From a virus: DNA of 53,620 bases. Below, piece after piece: positions 28,967 to 37,213 of this stretch. Both the position numbers and the translations under genes were made by a program. How positions within the stretch are numbered: position 1 is the first letter of the stretch; each line of letters opens with the position of its first letter. The stretch is taken from IMG/VR virus record IMGVR_UViG_3300045953_000088, positions 1 to 53,620 of that record; one strand, given 5' to 3'. Below the pieces are notes generated by a model that worked only from the letters and a program-made list of their open reading frames with translations, searched no databases and was not told the origin of the DNA.

Positions 28967-30580
28967 TCACGCCATCTGCTTCGTCGCTTGCATAACGGCG
29001 CGAAGCGCGGCCAACTGCACCGCAATGCTCGCAAAGTTATCGTTTATGTTTCCGTCATCGCCCGTGCCGCTCACGGCGTTGAGCGTGCCGCCTGGTGTGC
29101 CGCCGGTTGAGTCACCCAAGGCGCCATAATCAGCTTCTTGCACGACCGTCAGCGGGTCGCCTGTGGCCGCTTGAATGACCATGCCCGGGCCGGTTGCCGA
29201 CAAGTCGCTGCCAGTTCCCCCTTCAGCAACTCCAGGTCCAGTCGTCGCACGATCCGCGAGCTCGTCAAGCGCCTCTTGAATTGTTTCTGGCGTGGAATCC
29301 CAATCTCCAGCGTCGCCAGGCACGTAAGCCAATGCCGCGCATCCTTCAAGATATTGCACGCGGTAGGCGATGCTTCCAACAGCCATCTCGTCGCCGATGT
29401 CCGCGCCTTTCTGGATGCCCTTTAGTTGGAGAACAAAATCCGTCCCGTTCGTCACGGAATCCACAACGCCGGATAGATACGCATCATCGCCATGCTCAGT
29501 TGTTGTTCCCAAGATGATGACCGTATCGCCCGCAGTTAGACCTGAAGTGTTTCCAATTTCCACTGTCACAGTGCCGTCCAAGGCCGGAATCGTGAAAGCG
29601 GCAGTCACCGAGCCGTCAACGATTGTAGGTGTAACCGAAGTTGTGATGGCTGCTATTGTAACTGGGTTGATTTCGCGGAAGACGAAAACGGTGTCCGCTG
29701 TGCTCGCGACTTCATCGAGTGGCTTCATCAAACTAAAGTAGCCGCCGCCGCCGAAACGAGGGTCTACGGTATGCTCCACAGAATAGCACGCCAACGGCAA
29801 CTCCGTTATGCCGTGGATGATGCCCGTCTTCCACTCAGTGTCGGATTGTGTATGCGAGATTTGCCAACCAGCGGCTGCGGCCGGCGTCCCGATTTCGGAA
29901 CGCTTTTGACCCTTGCCCGTTTGAACGGAATTGACATTGAGGATACCAGGCGTCGAGGTTGACCAATCGGAGACGCTGCCGCCCGAAGTTTTCGTGACGA
30001 TGTAAATGCCGCCGAGCGGATTCAGCAAGACGTGAACTCGCTCGCCACTGGCAATGGTGCTGGTCGAGGCATTGTAAATGGTTTCTTCACGATGTTCATC
30101 CTCGTTGAGGTCATAGTCCTCATCTGGATTCAACATCGCCTTCGAAATATACGCCGTGCCGCGGCCGAGTGTGAAAACGATCAAATTGACATCCGCATTG
30201 TCGGAATGCGCCGCCGGGGATGTACCGTTGTAGCCCCGTTCAATTTGGATCGTGGAAATGCCTGGTGCCGCGAGCACAAGAATGTCTTCGCTGTCGATGC
30301 GAACAACAAACACGCGGTCCGGAAAATCGGCAATTGAATCGACCGTTATCGTTGTTTGTGAATCGCTGATGGCACCGTTGAGCTGCGTGATCGCCGTCGT
30401 CACTGTCGCCGCCGCACTGATCGTGCTCGTGGTGAGAGCGAGATATGTTTCAATGACGGCTGCGCCGCTGATTGCGCGTGCACCATCTGCAGGCTTCAGT
30501 CGTGATCCGCCTTCGAATTCTTCCAGCATCCGGCGCAAACGGTCAATCTGTTCGCCGGTCAATCCATAAAGATCGTCCAT
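28967..30580 (-). CDS. Large tail-tip / fibre-base protein
   Basis: 537 aa, ATG 30580, overlapping the previous stop. Helical start (MDDLYGLTGEQIDRLRRMLE), then a beta module with VVRIDSEDILVLAAPGIST followed by IQIERGYNGTSPAAHSDN (shared with the tail-completion protein at 35715-36320), two further beta-rich domains (about 230-390) and a low-complexity Gly/Thr-rich C-terminus. No enzymatic motif. Likely part of the distal tail or adsorption apparatus. Confidence 0.65.
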   Translation of the reverse strand: MDDLYGLTGEQIDRLRRMLEEFEGGSRLKPADGARAISGAAVIETYLALTTSTISAAATVTTAITQLNGAISDSQTTITVDSIADFPDRVFVVRIDSEDILVLAAPGISTIQIERGYNGTSPAAHSDNADVNLIVFTLGRGTAYISKAMLNPDEDYDLNEDEHREETIYNASTSTIASGERVHVLLNPLGGIYIVTKTSGGSVSDWSTSTPGILNVNSVQTGKGQKRSEIGTPAAAAGWQISHTQSDTEWKTGIIHGITELPLACYSVEHTVDPRFGGGGYFSLMKPLDEVASTADTVFVFREINPVTIAAITTSVTPTIVDGSVTAAFTIPALDGTVTVEIGNTSGLTAGDTVIILGTTTEHGDDAYLSGVVDSVTNGTDFVLQLKGIQKGADIGDEMAVGSIAYRVQYLEGCAALAYVPGDAGDWDSTPETIQEALDELADRATTGPGVAEGGTGSDLSATGPGMVIQAATGDPLTVVQEADYGALGDSTGGTPGGTLNAVSGTGDDGNINDNFASIAVQLAALRAVMQATKQMA

Positions 30581-31374
30581 CAGTTCTCATATACCTTTGT
30601 GTGAACTTTCGGCGTCCCCGCCGCGGCGATGGCTCGAATCACAACACCAGGGTAAACGCGTTCCACCGCGAACTTGCCAGCATTGACCTTTCCCCATGGC
30701 ATCATCACGCCGCCGATCTCTGGTCCGTAGATCACGTGATTGGCGGATGTGGTATCCAAGTTCTGAATGAACATGAGACCTGCCGTCGAGATGTTGCCCT
30801 GTGAAATCACGGTGCCCGCGGCGCTTTGTTTGAAGTTGATCGCGTCGGTGCCGACGACAGGCGCCGTCGTGTTCGTGACGCTGTAATGTCTCCCCGCATT
30901 GACGGTGCCGCCTTCGATGTAGACGCTGGCGCCTACGTATTCGCCTGTTACATCCATTGCCGTTACGCGCGTGAGAACGAACGGATTTGAGCCGTCGCCA
31001 ACTGTGGTCAACTCGTACAGACCGTTTTGCAATCCCGATGCCTGGTCCTTGACCAACAACTTTTGCATGGCGACGAGCGTGATGCCGTCCTGAGCCGCGA
31101 GCGCGCCATTCGAATTGCCAGTCAACGTGGCGCCAACTCCAGATGATCCGTTGGCGTACGTACATGCGGGAAGCGTTGTCGTCGTCGCTGCAGCAGCTGA
31201 TGGCTTCTGATTCTTGCCGTGTAAAGTTTCGCTGCCTGAAATCGCAGCGAGAGTTGTGATGTTGTCGGCAACGCCTTGAGCCGCCTGGTCCTCGGTGACC
31301 TGGCGACTGAACGGATCCGTGAAGTTCCCATTCGTCAGGTTGAAATTAAGTCCGATGTTGAATTCGTTGGACAT
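30580..31374 (-). CDS. Tail/fibre structural protein
   Basis: 264 aa, ATG 31374. Contains VAMQKLLVKDQASGLQNGLY then ELTTVGDGSNPFVLTRVTAM, a module common in phage fibre and tail-associated proteins (LVKDQ...NGLY...LTR). The C-terminal 80 residues form another beta domain (MMPWGKVNAGKFAVERVYPG). Non-enzymatic virion component. Confidence 0.6.
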   Translation of the reverse strand: MSNEFNIGLNFNLTNGNFTDPFSRQVTEDQAAQGVADNITTLAAISGSETLHGKNQKPSAAAATTTTLPACTYANGSSGVGATLTGNSNGALAAQDGITLVAMQKLLVKDQASGLQNGLYELTTVGDGSNPFVLTRVTAMDVTGEYVGASVYIEGGTVNAGRHYSVTNTTAPVVGTDAINFKQSAAGTVISQGNISTAGLMFIQNLDTTSANHVIYGPEIGGVMMPWGKVNAGKFAVERVYPGVVIRAIAAAGTPKVHTKVYEN

Positions 31375-31383
31375 GTTCTTACC

Positions 31384-32658
31384 TCACTGCACAGCGGCAA
31401 ATGACTGCGGCAATCCCAAAGCCGCGAACGGCAGTCGGTTGTACGGCCTGATCGTGAAAAAGACTCCCGGCGAGTAGGCGTATTGCCAACCAGTCCCTGT
31501 TGTCGTTAATGCGATCCGTGCCCCGCCGGGCGTTGTAGAAACGTCGATCGCTTGTGCGCCGGCCGTGACGGTGTTACTGATCACGTAGTAAACGGTGTTG
31601 AAGCTCAATGGCGCCGGTGCAACAACGCTGCTCGGCGGGCTTCCTGTTGTTGGAATCGCGGTGAATTGAATCAAGTCGCCGACGTTGAACTTTTGAATTG
31701 GCGAAGTCGCGGCGATCGTCACGGCGCCCGGGCCGGCGCCGGTGACTGGAGTCCAGGGAACCCGATCGGGAAGCGGCATGCCGTATCCGTTGAGCGGAGC
31801 TGACGTGTCGTGACCATCTGCCGTCTTGATCTTGATTCGCCGAGCCGGAATTGCTCCAGCCGCTCCACCGGGAGAATTGACAGGCCGTTCCCAATAGTAG
31901 CTGCCGTAATCCAGAAGCTGGATGTCCCAGCCTGCCGGGTTGTACTCAGCGACATAGCTCACGCGCAAAAATGGGAATTTGTAAGGTGCAACTGGAATCT
32001 GCCGGTCCTGGCGTTCTGGGACAATTTCTTTGAATCGCCAGTAACCCGCTGGAAGTCCCCAAAACACGTCCGAATTGATGGCGTTCGTGTATAGCGCCGC
32101 GATGCCAGGCTGATTTGCGGCAATCGACTCGTTTCTCTGAATCTCCAACGTTGCAAACGTTTCAATGAACTTGGGCGGAGGATCGAACACCTCGCCGTTG
32201 CTTGCCGTGCACGGCTTAACAATGCCCGTCGTGTTGTCGTAAATCCGAGTCAACAGCGCCTCACGGCCGCTCGAATGCCACTTGACTGTCGGGATCTCGA
32301 GCAGAGGATTCGTGAATTCACCCGCCGTCCGCCGGCCAGTGCCAGCGCCGGCGTCACGATTGGAACGTCCTTCCTTCGTCTCAGGCGTTTCGTAGATCGC
32401 CTCGACGATCCACGTCAGTGTTTTCGAACTGCCCTGGCGTTTGGATTCGAAACGGGTAAGCACAAGCTCATCATTGCTCTCGCTGCCCCACGCGTAAGTT
32501 GAGTAGATCACTGGCAAACCTGGAGCACTCGCAACTGTGAGCGGGCCGTCGTTCTGGCTGTTGACGATGACACGATAGGGTACGCGCACCATCTGCCGAC
32601 CGAGGCCAAAATTACCCTCGGGCATGTTGATCGGTTCTGCGCTGCCAACCACTGACAT
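31384..32658 (-). CDS. Tail protein downstream of the tape measure (distal tail candidate)
   Basis: 424 aa, ATG 32658 overlapping the tape-measure stop (TAATG). Position fits a distal-tail/hub protein. Contains a beta insert of the form PLSFNTVYYVISNTVTAG ... STTPGGARIALTTTGTG that also occurs in the head-tail connector at 37213-38157. The N-terminal part (RQMVRVPYRVIVNSQNDGPL) is beta-rich. No catalytic motif. Confidence 0.6.
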   Translation of the reverse strand: MSVVGSAEPINMPEGNFGLGRQMVRVPYRVIVNSQNDGPLTVASAPGLPVIYSTYAWGSESNDELVLTRFESKRQGSSKTLTWIVEAIYETPETKEGRSNRDAGAGTGRRTAGEFTNPLLEIPTVKWHSSGREALLTRIYDNTTGIVKPCTASNGEVFDPPPKFIETFATLEIQRNESIAANQPGIAALYTNAINSDVFWGLPAGYWRFKEIVPERQDRQIPVAPYKFPFLRVSYVAEYNPAGWDIQLLDYGSYYWERPVNSPGGAAGAIPARRIKIKTADGHDTSAPLNGYGMPLPDRVPWTPVTGAGPGAVTIAATSPIQKFNVGDLIQFTAIPTTGSPPSSVVAPAPLSFNTVYYVISNTVTAGAQAIDVSTTPGGARIALTTTGTGWQYAYSPGVFFTIRPYNRLPFAALGLPQSFAAVQ

Positions 32659-34520
32659 TACAACCTCGCTCGGCGCATGACCGGTGCTTGTCGAAGTTCC
32701 GCTCGAATGTCTCGCAAGAATTCACCATGCTGCGCGAGTCGCTCGGCCATGGCACGTTGGTAAAAGTCCTGCGTCCCGCGCGTGCTATTGAGCAAAGAGA
32801 AAGCTCGTTCGCTTTCCCGCGTGACGGCGCCGTGATCGGTCTGGGCCTTGAGCAATCCAACCTCAAGCGGTCGAACCGCCTCTTGAACAACTGCCGCCGC
32901 TTGCTGAGCGTGGCGCAACAAACCGCCACCGAGCTCGAAATCCCACTGATGAACCTGAGCACGAATGGCGTCTTGGAAATTACCCAGGCCACGGGCGAGT
33001 GTGTTTTGGAGTCGGCGTATTTGTTGGTCCAGGCCACTGACACCCAAGTCCCGCTGGAACTCAAGCCACTTCAATTTGATGGCATTAATCGCCATATCCC
33101 AAACGTCCCTGATCCTGTCGAGGCTGACCTTGATCGCGGCCAGAACAGTCAGTGCCGCTGTCTTGATGTCATTCCAGCCGACGCCCATTGATCGGAACCA
33201 GTCCGCGAGAAAACTCATGTTAAATGCTTCCGCGATTCCAGTTGCAACTGCACGAAGCGCGTCCGCCGCAAACTCCCAAACGACTACCGCCGTACGTGCG
33301 ATCATGTCGTAAAAACTCGCGGCAATCTCGACTCCGAATTTTAGCCACGTAACGGCGACACGAAAGCCTTCGACAAACGATTGGCCCGTCCCCTCGAATA
33401 GTCGACTGTAAAAACTGAGAGGAGTAAAAACCTTAATCAGTGCACTACCCCACGAAACGATGAGGTTGCCAACCTCTGCGGCCAACGGGATGATCGCCAC
33501 GAACATTCCACCAATCGTTTCGCCGATCCGACTTATGAACCCCCAAAGCGGAGCAAACTTCTCAGCAATATTTGCCCCAAATGCTTCGAGGTATGGCTGC
33601 GCGGTCTGGAACATTGAGACAATTCTTTCTCCGATCGCTGATCCGACTCGTCCGATCGACTCCCAAACCGGCGCCAACATGATAGCCGCCTGACGACCAA
33701 TCCCCTGAATCGCCAGGCCAAATCCGTTCCATTCTTGTTCGGCGGCGCGCAAGGCCTTGGCTTGGGATTCCGACACGTCGAGGCCGAAACGCTGTACCCG
33801 CTCCTGTAACCGATCGAGCCCCGCCGTGCCGCCTTCGAGCAAGTCCATCATCGGCATGCTTCCGCGTCCAAACAGCGCACGCATCGCCTTGACACGCTCG
33901 ACCTGATCGCCGAGGTTCTCGTATCCGGCAGCGAGCATACGAATCTGTTGTTCGGCGGAGGCCAACTTCAATTGCTCTGGGTTGATCTGCATTGATTGCA
34001 GAGCAGCTTGAGCGGCCGGGGGAATTTCGTCGAGCAAACCCTGGAGGCGATAGACGAGATTGCCGACACTTTCAATGCTGTCGATGCCCGGCGCCAGGCT
34101 GTACGCAGTCAGGGCGCCGATCGACAATTCGAGGTTGTTCGCCAAGTCGTAGATGTGTTTGATGTCAGCGGCGCCACGCGAGGCCATCGCATGCAGCGAG
34201 ATACCAAAGGCTACGACGGCCGCGCCGGCAACGGCGATTGCACCGGCAATTGCCGCCGCTCCAAAACCGATAGACGTTGCCAGGCCCGCGAAAACGCTCT
34301 TCACGCTGAGAAGAGTGTCCTTGATTGGGAACCAAATGAAGCCGAATGTTCGCATGCCAGCGAGATCAGCGAGTGAGTTAAATGCGCTCTTGAGACCGTC
34401 ACTTTGCTTGCGAATTTCGTCACTAGTTTGGGCTGTGCGCGAACTCACGCGCTGCATGCCGGCGTCGTACGCCGAAACGTTTGCGTTTACGATGACGTCG
34501 AGATAGCCAGTGATGGCAAT
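32658..34520 (-). CDS. Tail tape measure protein, probable ATT start
   Basis: 620 aa if begun at ATT 34520 (GAGGTGA just upstream, 3 bp after the chaperone stop); the first ATG, 34457, gives 599 aa. The extra 21 residues (IAITGYLDVIVNANVSAYDA) read as real protein. Long helices dominate, with a hydrophobic Ala/Gly-rich stretch (about residues 80-110 from the ATT start) and further hydrophobic segments, as usual for tape measures. At about 1.5 angstrom per residue it predicts a tail near 90 nm. Follows the frameshifted chaperone pair, its standard place. Confidence 0.85.
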   Translation of the reverse strand: MAITGYLDVIVNANVSAYDAGMQRVSSRTAQTSDEIRKQSDGLKSAFNSLADLAGMRTFGFIWFPIKDTLLSVKSVFAGLATSIGFGAAAIAGAIAVAGAAVVAFGISLHAMASRGAADIKHIYDLANNLELSIGALTAYSLAPGIDSIESVGNLVYRLQGLLDEIPPAAQAALQSMQINPEQLKLASAEQQIRMLAAGYENLGDQVERVKAMRALFGRGSMPMMDLLEGGTAGLDRLQERVQRFGLDVSESQAKALRAAEQEWNGFGLAIQGIGRQAAIMLAPVWESIGRVGSAIGERIVSMFQTAQPYLEAFGANIAEKFAPLWGFISRIGETIGGMFVAIIPLAAEVGNLIVSWGSALIKVFTPLSFYSRLFEGTGQSFVEGFRVAVTWLKFGVEIAASFYDMIARTAVVVWEFAADALRAVATGIAEAFNMSFLADWFRSMGVGWNDIKTAALTVLAAIKVSLDRIRDVWDMAINAIKLKWLEFQRDLGVSGLDQQIRRLQNTLARGLGNFQDAIRAQVHQWDFELGGGLLRHAQQAAAVVQEAVRPLEVGLLKAQTDHGAVTRESERAFSLLNSTRGTQDFYQRAMAERLAQHGEFLRDIRAELRQAPVMRRARL

Positions 34521-34523
34521 GAC

Positions 34524-34838
34524 TCACCTCAATCCACACTCGCGCAAAACATCTTCGACAGTCAGGTTTTCCGAGTCCCCTTGGTACGGATCAAGCCACG
34601 GAAGGAAATCCATCGGAATGACTTCAGACGCTCCTATGCCAGCGTTGACGTTCCGGAAATCTGCCAAGGCAATTGCCCAGAACGTGTCTTCTTTTTCCGG
34701 CGACAAATTGAACTGCAACGCGTATTTGACCCATCCCTGATATTGACCTGGTGTCAAGCTATCCTTCATGTGGTCAGGATGGTCCCAACGCTTTAACGCA
34801 TGGCAGAGGTGAAAGTCGATCGCCTCTGCCGGCGTCAG
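34524..34838 (-). CDS. Tail assembly chaperone, T-like part (expressed by -1 frameshift)
   Basis: 104 codons read in the -1 frame after the slippery site: LTPAEAIDFHLCHALKRWDH then PDHMKDSLTPGQYQGWVKYA. No stop lies between the slip site and 34524. An internal ATG (34769) exists but lacks a ribosome-binding site, and the residues upstream of it read as protein. In the lambda G/GT system the fusion chaperones the tape measure during tail assembly. Confidence 0.8.
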   Translation of the reverse strand: MTPAEAIDFHLCHALKRWDHPDHMKDSLTPGQYQGWVKYALQFNLSPEKEDTFWAIALADFRNVNAGIGASEVIPMDFLPWLDPYQGDSENLTVEDVLRECGLR

Positions 34839-35197
34839 TTTTTTGAAAAGTCTCGATCGAGCCCAGACAGACGATTCATCACCGTCATAATTTTCACGAA
34901 GTCACTGGCCGATACGTCAAAATTAGCCTCAACGTCTACCGGATCGTCGAAGAGTTGCGTTCCGTTCTCATCAACCAGGCAGCACGACATGAGGAAGTAG
35001 CCCGCGTTCTTACGATCGCTTTCTGGTATCGATGGGTTTTGGAGGGTCTTAAGGTGCTCGACGTGTCGCTCGCCTTCGGGAACGGTCAGGCCGCGAACAT
35101 AAACGAATGTACTTTCGCCATGCTCCGGACCGAGAACAAATTTCTCTCGCTTGATCTTCGATTTGTCCGGTTTGCTGCCTTTTTGAAAGAGACCCAT
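34835..35197 (-). CDS. Tail assembly chaperone, G-like part
   Basis: 120 aa, ATG 35197. MGLFQKGSKPDKSKIKREKF, then FVLGPEHGESTFVYVRGLTV and a helical C-terminus ending MNRLSGLDRDFSKN. It lies between the tail tube and tape measure genes. The last two sense codons are part of the slippery heptamer A AAA AAC, so most ribosomes stop here and a minority continue to make the G-T fusion (about 224 aa). Confidence 0.8.
   Translation of the reverse strand: MGLFQKGSKPDKSKIKREKFVLGPEHGESTFVYVRGLTVPEGERHVEHLKTLQNPSIPESDRKNAGYFLMSCCLVDENGTQLFDDPVDVEANFDVSASDFVKIMTVMNRLSGLDRDFSKN
34838..34844 (-). other. -1 programmed ribosomal frameshift site A AAA AAC
   Basis: The codons TCA AAA AAC TGA give a perfect X XXY YYZ heptamer immediately before the stop. 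Slipping one base back reads AAA AAA and then CTG ACG, entering the open T frame. Confidence 0.85.
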
Positions 35198-35243
35198 AGC
35201 GAGGATTCCTTTGGTTGGAGAGAACCAAGACGCATCTGCGAGA

Positions 35244-35702
35244 TTATGTTTGCAGGCCCGGATTGCCCGAGATGTCGATCGTCACCGGCACGATGAGCGG
35301 CGACTTGACGTCCAGGTCAACGTCGCCAAGGTCAGTCACCCAGCCCTTGAACGTTTCCGATATGGCGTTGACGGCGCCGACGGCAGGATACGTGATCTGG
35401 AAGTTGGCCTCGGTGCCAGGGGGACCCGTGTCCGCCAGCGCTGCCGATAGCAAGCGGCTGTTATTCGTGTTGGAGGAATCGGACGGATCATAGTAGACGT
35501 TGAATTTTGTCTGCCCGGGCGTGATCTGTCCTTTACCCTTTGGGATGTACGTGTCCGATGCGATCGGACACGGAATTACTTCCGCCTTGCCCGTGCCGCG
35601 TTTGGTTCCACCGATGAGATAACCAAGCGCCGTGAAGTTCGAGCCACCGCTCCGGTCGATGCCGATCGTGATTCCAAGGCCGATGCGTCGTGTGAGTGAC
35701 AT
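35244..35702 (-). CDS. Major tail tube protein
   Basis: 152 aa, ATG 35702. Compact beta-rich protein (TRRIGLGITIGIDRSGGSNF, KFNVYYDPSDSSNTNNSRLL, TFKGWVTDLGDVDLDVKSPL, VPVTIDISG) of the size and layout of siphovirus tail tube subunits. It is placed between the tail-completion protein and the chaperones, the canonical position. Confidence 0.8.
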   Translation of the reverse strand: MSLTRRIGLGITIGIDRSGGSNFTALGYLIGGTKRGTGKAEVIPCPIASDTYIPKGKGQITPGQTKFNVYYDPSDSSNTNNSRLLSAALADTGPPGTEANFQITYPAVGAVNAISETFKGWVTDLGDVDLDVKSPLIVPVTIDISGNPGLQT

Positions 35703-35714
35703 GACAATCTCCCA

Positions 35715-36320
35715 TCAGGAAAGAACGAGCGCTTGAACGGTCGCGACTCGATAGCCGTCATCCTCGTCAAGGAAACGAGGCTGATAATTGTCGGAGTGAT
35801 CCTCGAGGAAAACTCCCAAAGCAGTCGTGTTTCCGAACTCTCCTCGAAAACCATTCAATCCATGAATCGAAACGTTCGCATTGTTCGCGTGGTTCGCCGC
35901 TGTCGTCCCGTTGTATCCACGCGTCACCGTCGCCACGCTACTCGAGATTGCCGTGACCTTCATGTCCTCGGAATCGATCGTGATGACAAACGCTTTGTTC
36001 GTTGGCAAGCCGCTTGCATCGTCCAGGGTGATCGAAGCGACTGAGCTATTAACGGCACCGTCCAGCGTCGTTCGAACAACTCCGTTCTTGATTCGGTCCA
36101 TCAAGTCCTGAGTGTTATCCTCGTCGATCGCGGCTACCTCGATGTCAAAAACGGTTTCCTGCATTCCCAAGGCACCGCCCTGCAGCACTTCGCGATTGCC
36201 CCCGGACAACTCGTAATAGACTCGAGTCGGCAACTGTTCCATGCTGATGTTGCCCTTCTCGATCGGCGTGGCGGCCGGCATCAGCGTTAACAGCAGCGTT
36301 CGGAAGTCTTCGTCGATCAT
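35715..36320 (-). CDS. Tail completion/terminator-like protein with inserted beta module
   Basis: 201 aa, ATG 36320, overlapping the gp10-like stop by 4 bp. The N-terminus (MIDEDFRTLLLTLMPAATPI ... TRVYYELSGG) and the DIEVAA strand follow DUF3168-type tail completion proteins. The middle carries an insert with VITIDSEDMKVTAISSSVAT then VTRGYNGTTAANHANNAN, the same module as in the tail-tip protein at 28967-30580. Predicted role: cap of the tail tube that joins head and tail. Confidence 0.7.
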   Translation of the reverse strand: MIDEDFRTLLLTLMPAATPIEKGNISMEQLPTRVYYELSGGNREVLQGGALGMQETVFDIEVAAIDEDNTQDLMDRIKNGVVRTTLDGAVNSSVASITLDDASGLPTNKAFVITIDSEDMKVTAISSSVATVTRGYNGTTAANHANNANVSIHGLNGFRGEFGNTTALGVFLEDHSDNYQPRFLDEDDGYRVATVQALVLS

Positions 36321-36844
36321 TTGGCTGTTACCGCTGCCTGTTTTTCAAGTTCACGAACGCACGTCGCAAGAATCGTCCGTTCCGCCTCGGCCGCGCTTTC
36401 CTTGAATGCTCGCCGCTGGTAATGCTGAGGCTCGATCCGCCATTTGAGTGCGTGGTACGAGACCGATCTTTCTTCATCTGTGACGCGAACGCCGCGGCCG
36501 CCAACCGTGATCTTCTTCGACGCCTTTCGAACTCGCACGCCTCTCGGCTGAACCTTGACACCGCCTTCAAGGAACATCGTGTAAGGCTGGCCCTCGGGTG
36601 TCTGAGCGAACAACACGACCATGAAACCGATGCGACCGCGTTTTCGTTTGAGTGCTCGAACCTTGATACTGGCAACCGCCTTGCCTGTTCGCCGCGGATA
36701 AATCGCACGAAGGTGATCAGCAACCACCTTGGCGCCAGCACGCAGACCCTTTCGAAAAATCGCCCTTCCTCGCCGGCCTGTGCTGAGCAGCGAGTGAGCC
36801 ATCTCCTGCAGCTCTTCCGAGCCTTCGAGCACGAATTCAGCCAT
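36317..36844 (-). CDS. HK97 gp10-like head-tail protein
   Basis: 175 aa, ATG 36844. Helical start (LEGSEELQEMAHSLLSTGRR), the typical GLRAGAKVVADHLRAIYPRR segment followed by TGKAVASIKVRALKRKRGRI, then YTMFLEGGVKVQPRG, and a C-terminal helix rich in charged residues. Matches the HK97 gp10 neck family, which links connector and tail. Very basic overall. Confidence 0.75.
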   Translation of the reverse strand: MAEFVLEGSEELQEMAHSLLSTGRRGRAIFRKGLRAGAKVVADHLRAIYPRRTGKAVASIKVRALKRKRGRIGFMVVLFAQTPEGQPYTMFLEGGVKVQPRGVRVRKASKKITVGGRGVRVTDEERSVSYHALKWRIEPQHYQRRAFKESAAEAERTILATCVRELEKQAAVTAK

Positions 36845-36847
36845 GAC

Positions 36848-37213
36848 TCAACTCTGCGCGGTCGCGCCTTTCAGTTCGGTCACCGTGAGAATGAGCCGCA
36901 CATGCTGCTCTTCGACATCTTCCTGGTGACCGATGTTGAAAATCCGGCCCCTGTACTTCAGTCGATGCCGCTCAACGTCGAGTTCGCGGTAACGAATCTC
37001 GACGACATGCGTTGCCGTCGGCACAAGCTGGCGCGTCTTCTCGATCTTGCCAGCGTTTGGCGTTTCGATCTTGCACGCCACGTCGACCAGGTACGACTTC
37101 CATTCGCGAATCGGATGCCCGCGGCCATCGACCTCGCCGCTCTCGGTGTATTTCTCAATGTCGATCCGCTTGTCCAGATCTCCGGCGTCAACATGGGCTC
37201 GCTGCGTTGCCAT
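36848..37213 (-). CDS. Head-tail joining (head closure) protein
   Basis: 121 aa from ATG 37213, overlapping the connector stop (TAATG). LDKRIDIEKYTESGEVDGRG and WKSYLVDVACKIETPN then VEIRYRELDVERHRLKYRGR, IFNIGHQEDV: the recognisable pattern of the phage head-tail joining family (lambda FII/SPP1 gp16-like stopper). Confidence 0.85.
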   Translation of the reverse strand: MATQRAHVDAGDLDKRIDIEKYTESGEVDGRGHPIREWKSYLVDVACKIETPNAGKIEKTRQLVPTATHVVEIRYRELDVERHRLKYRGRIFNIGHQEDVEEQHVRLILTVTELKGATAQS

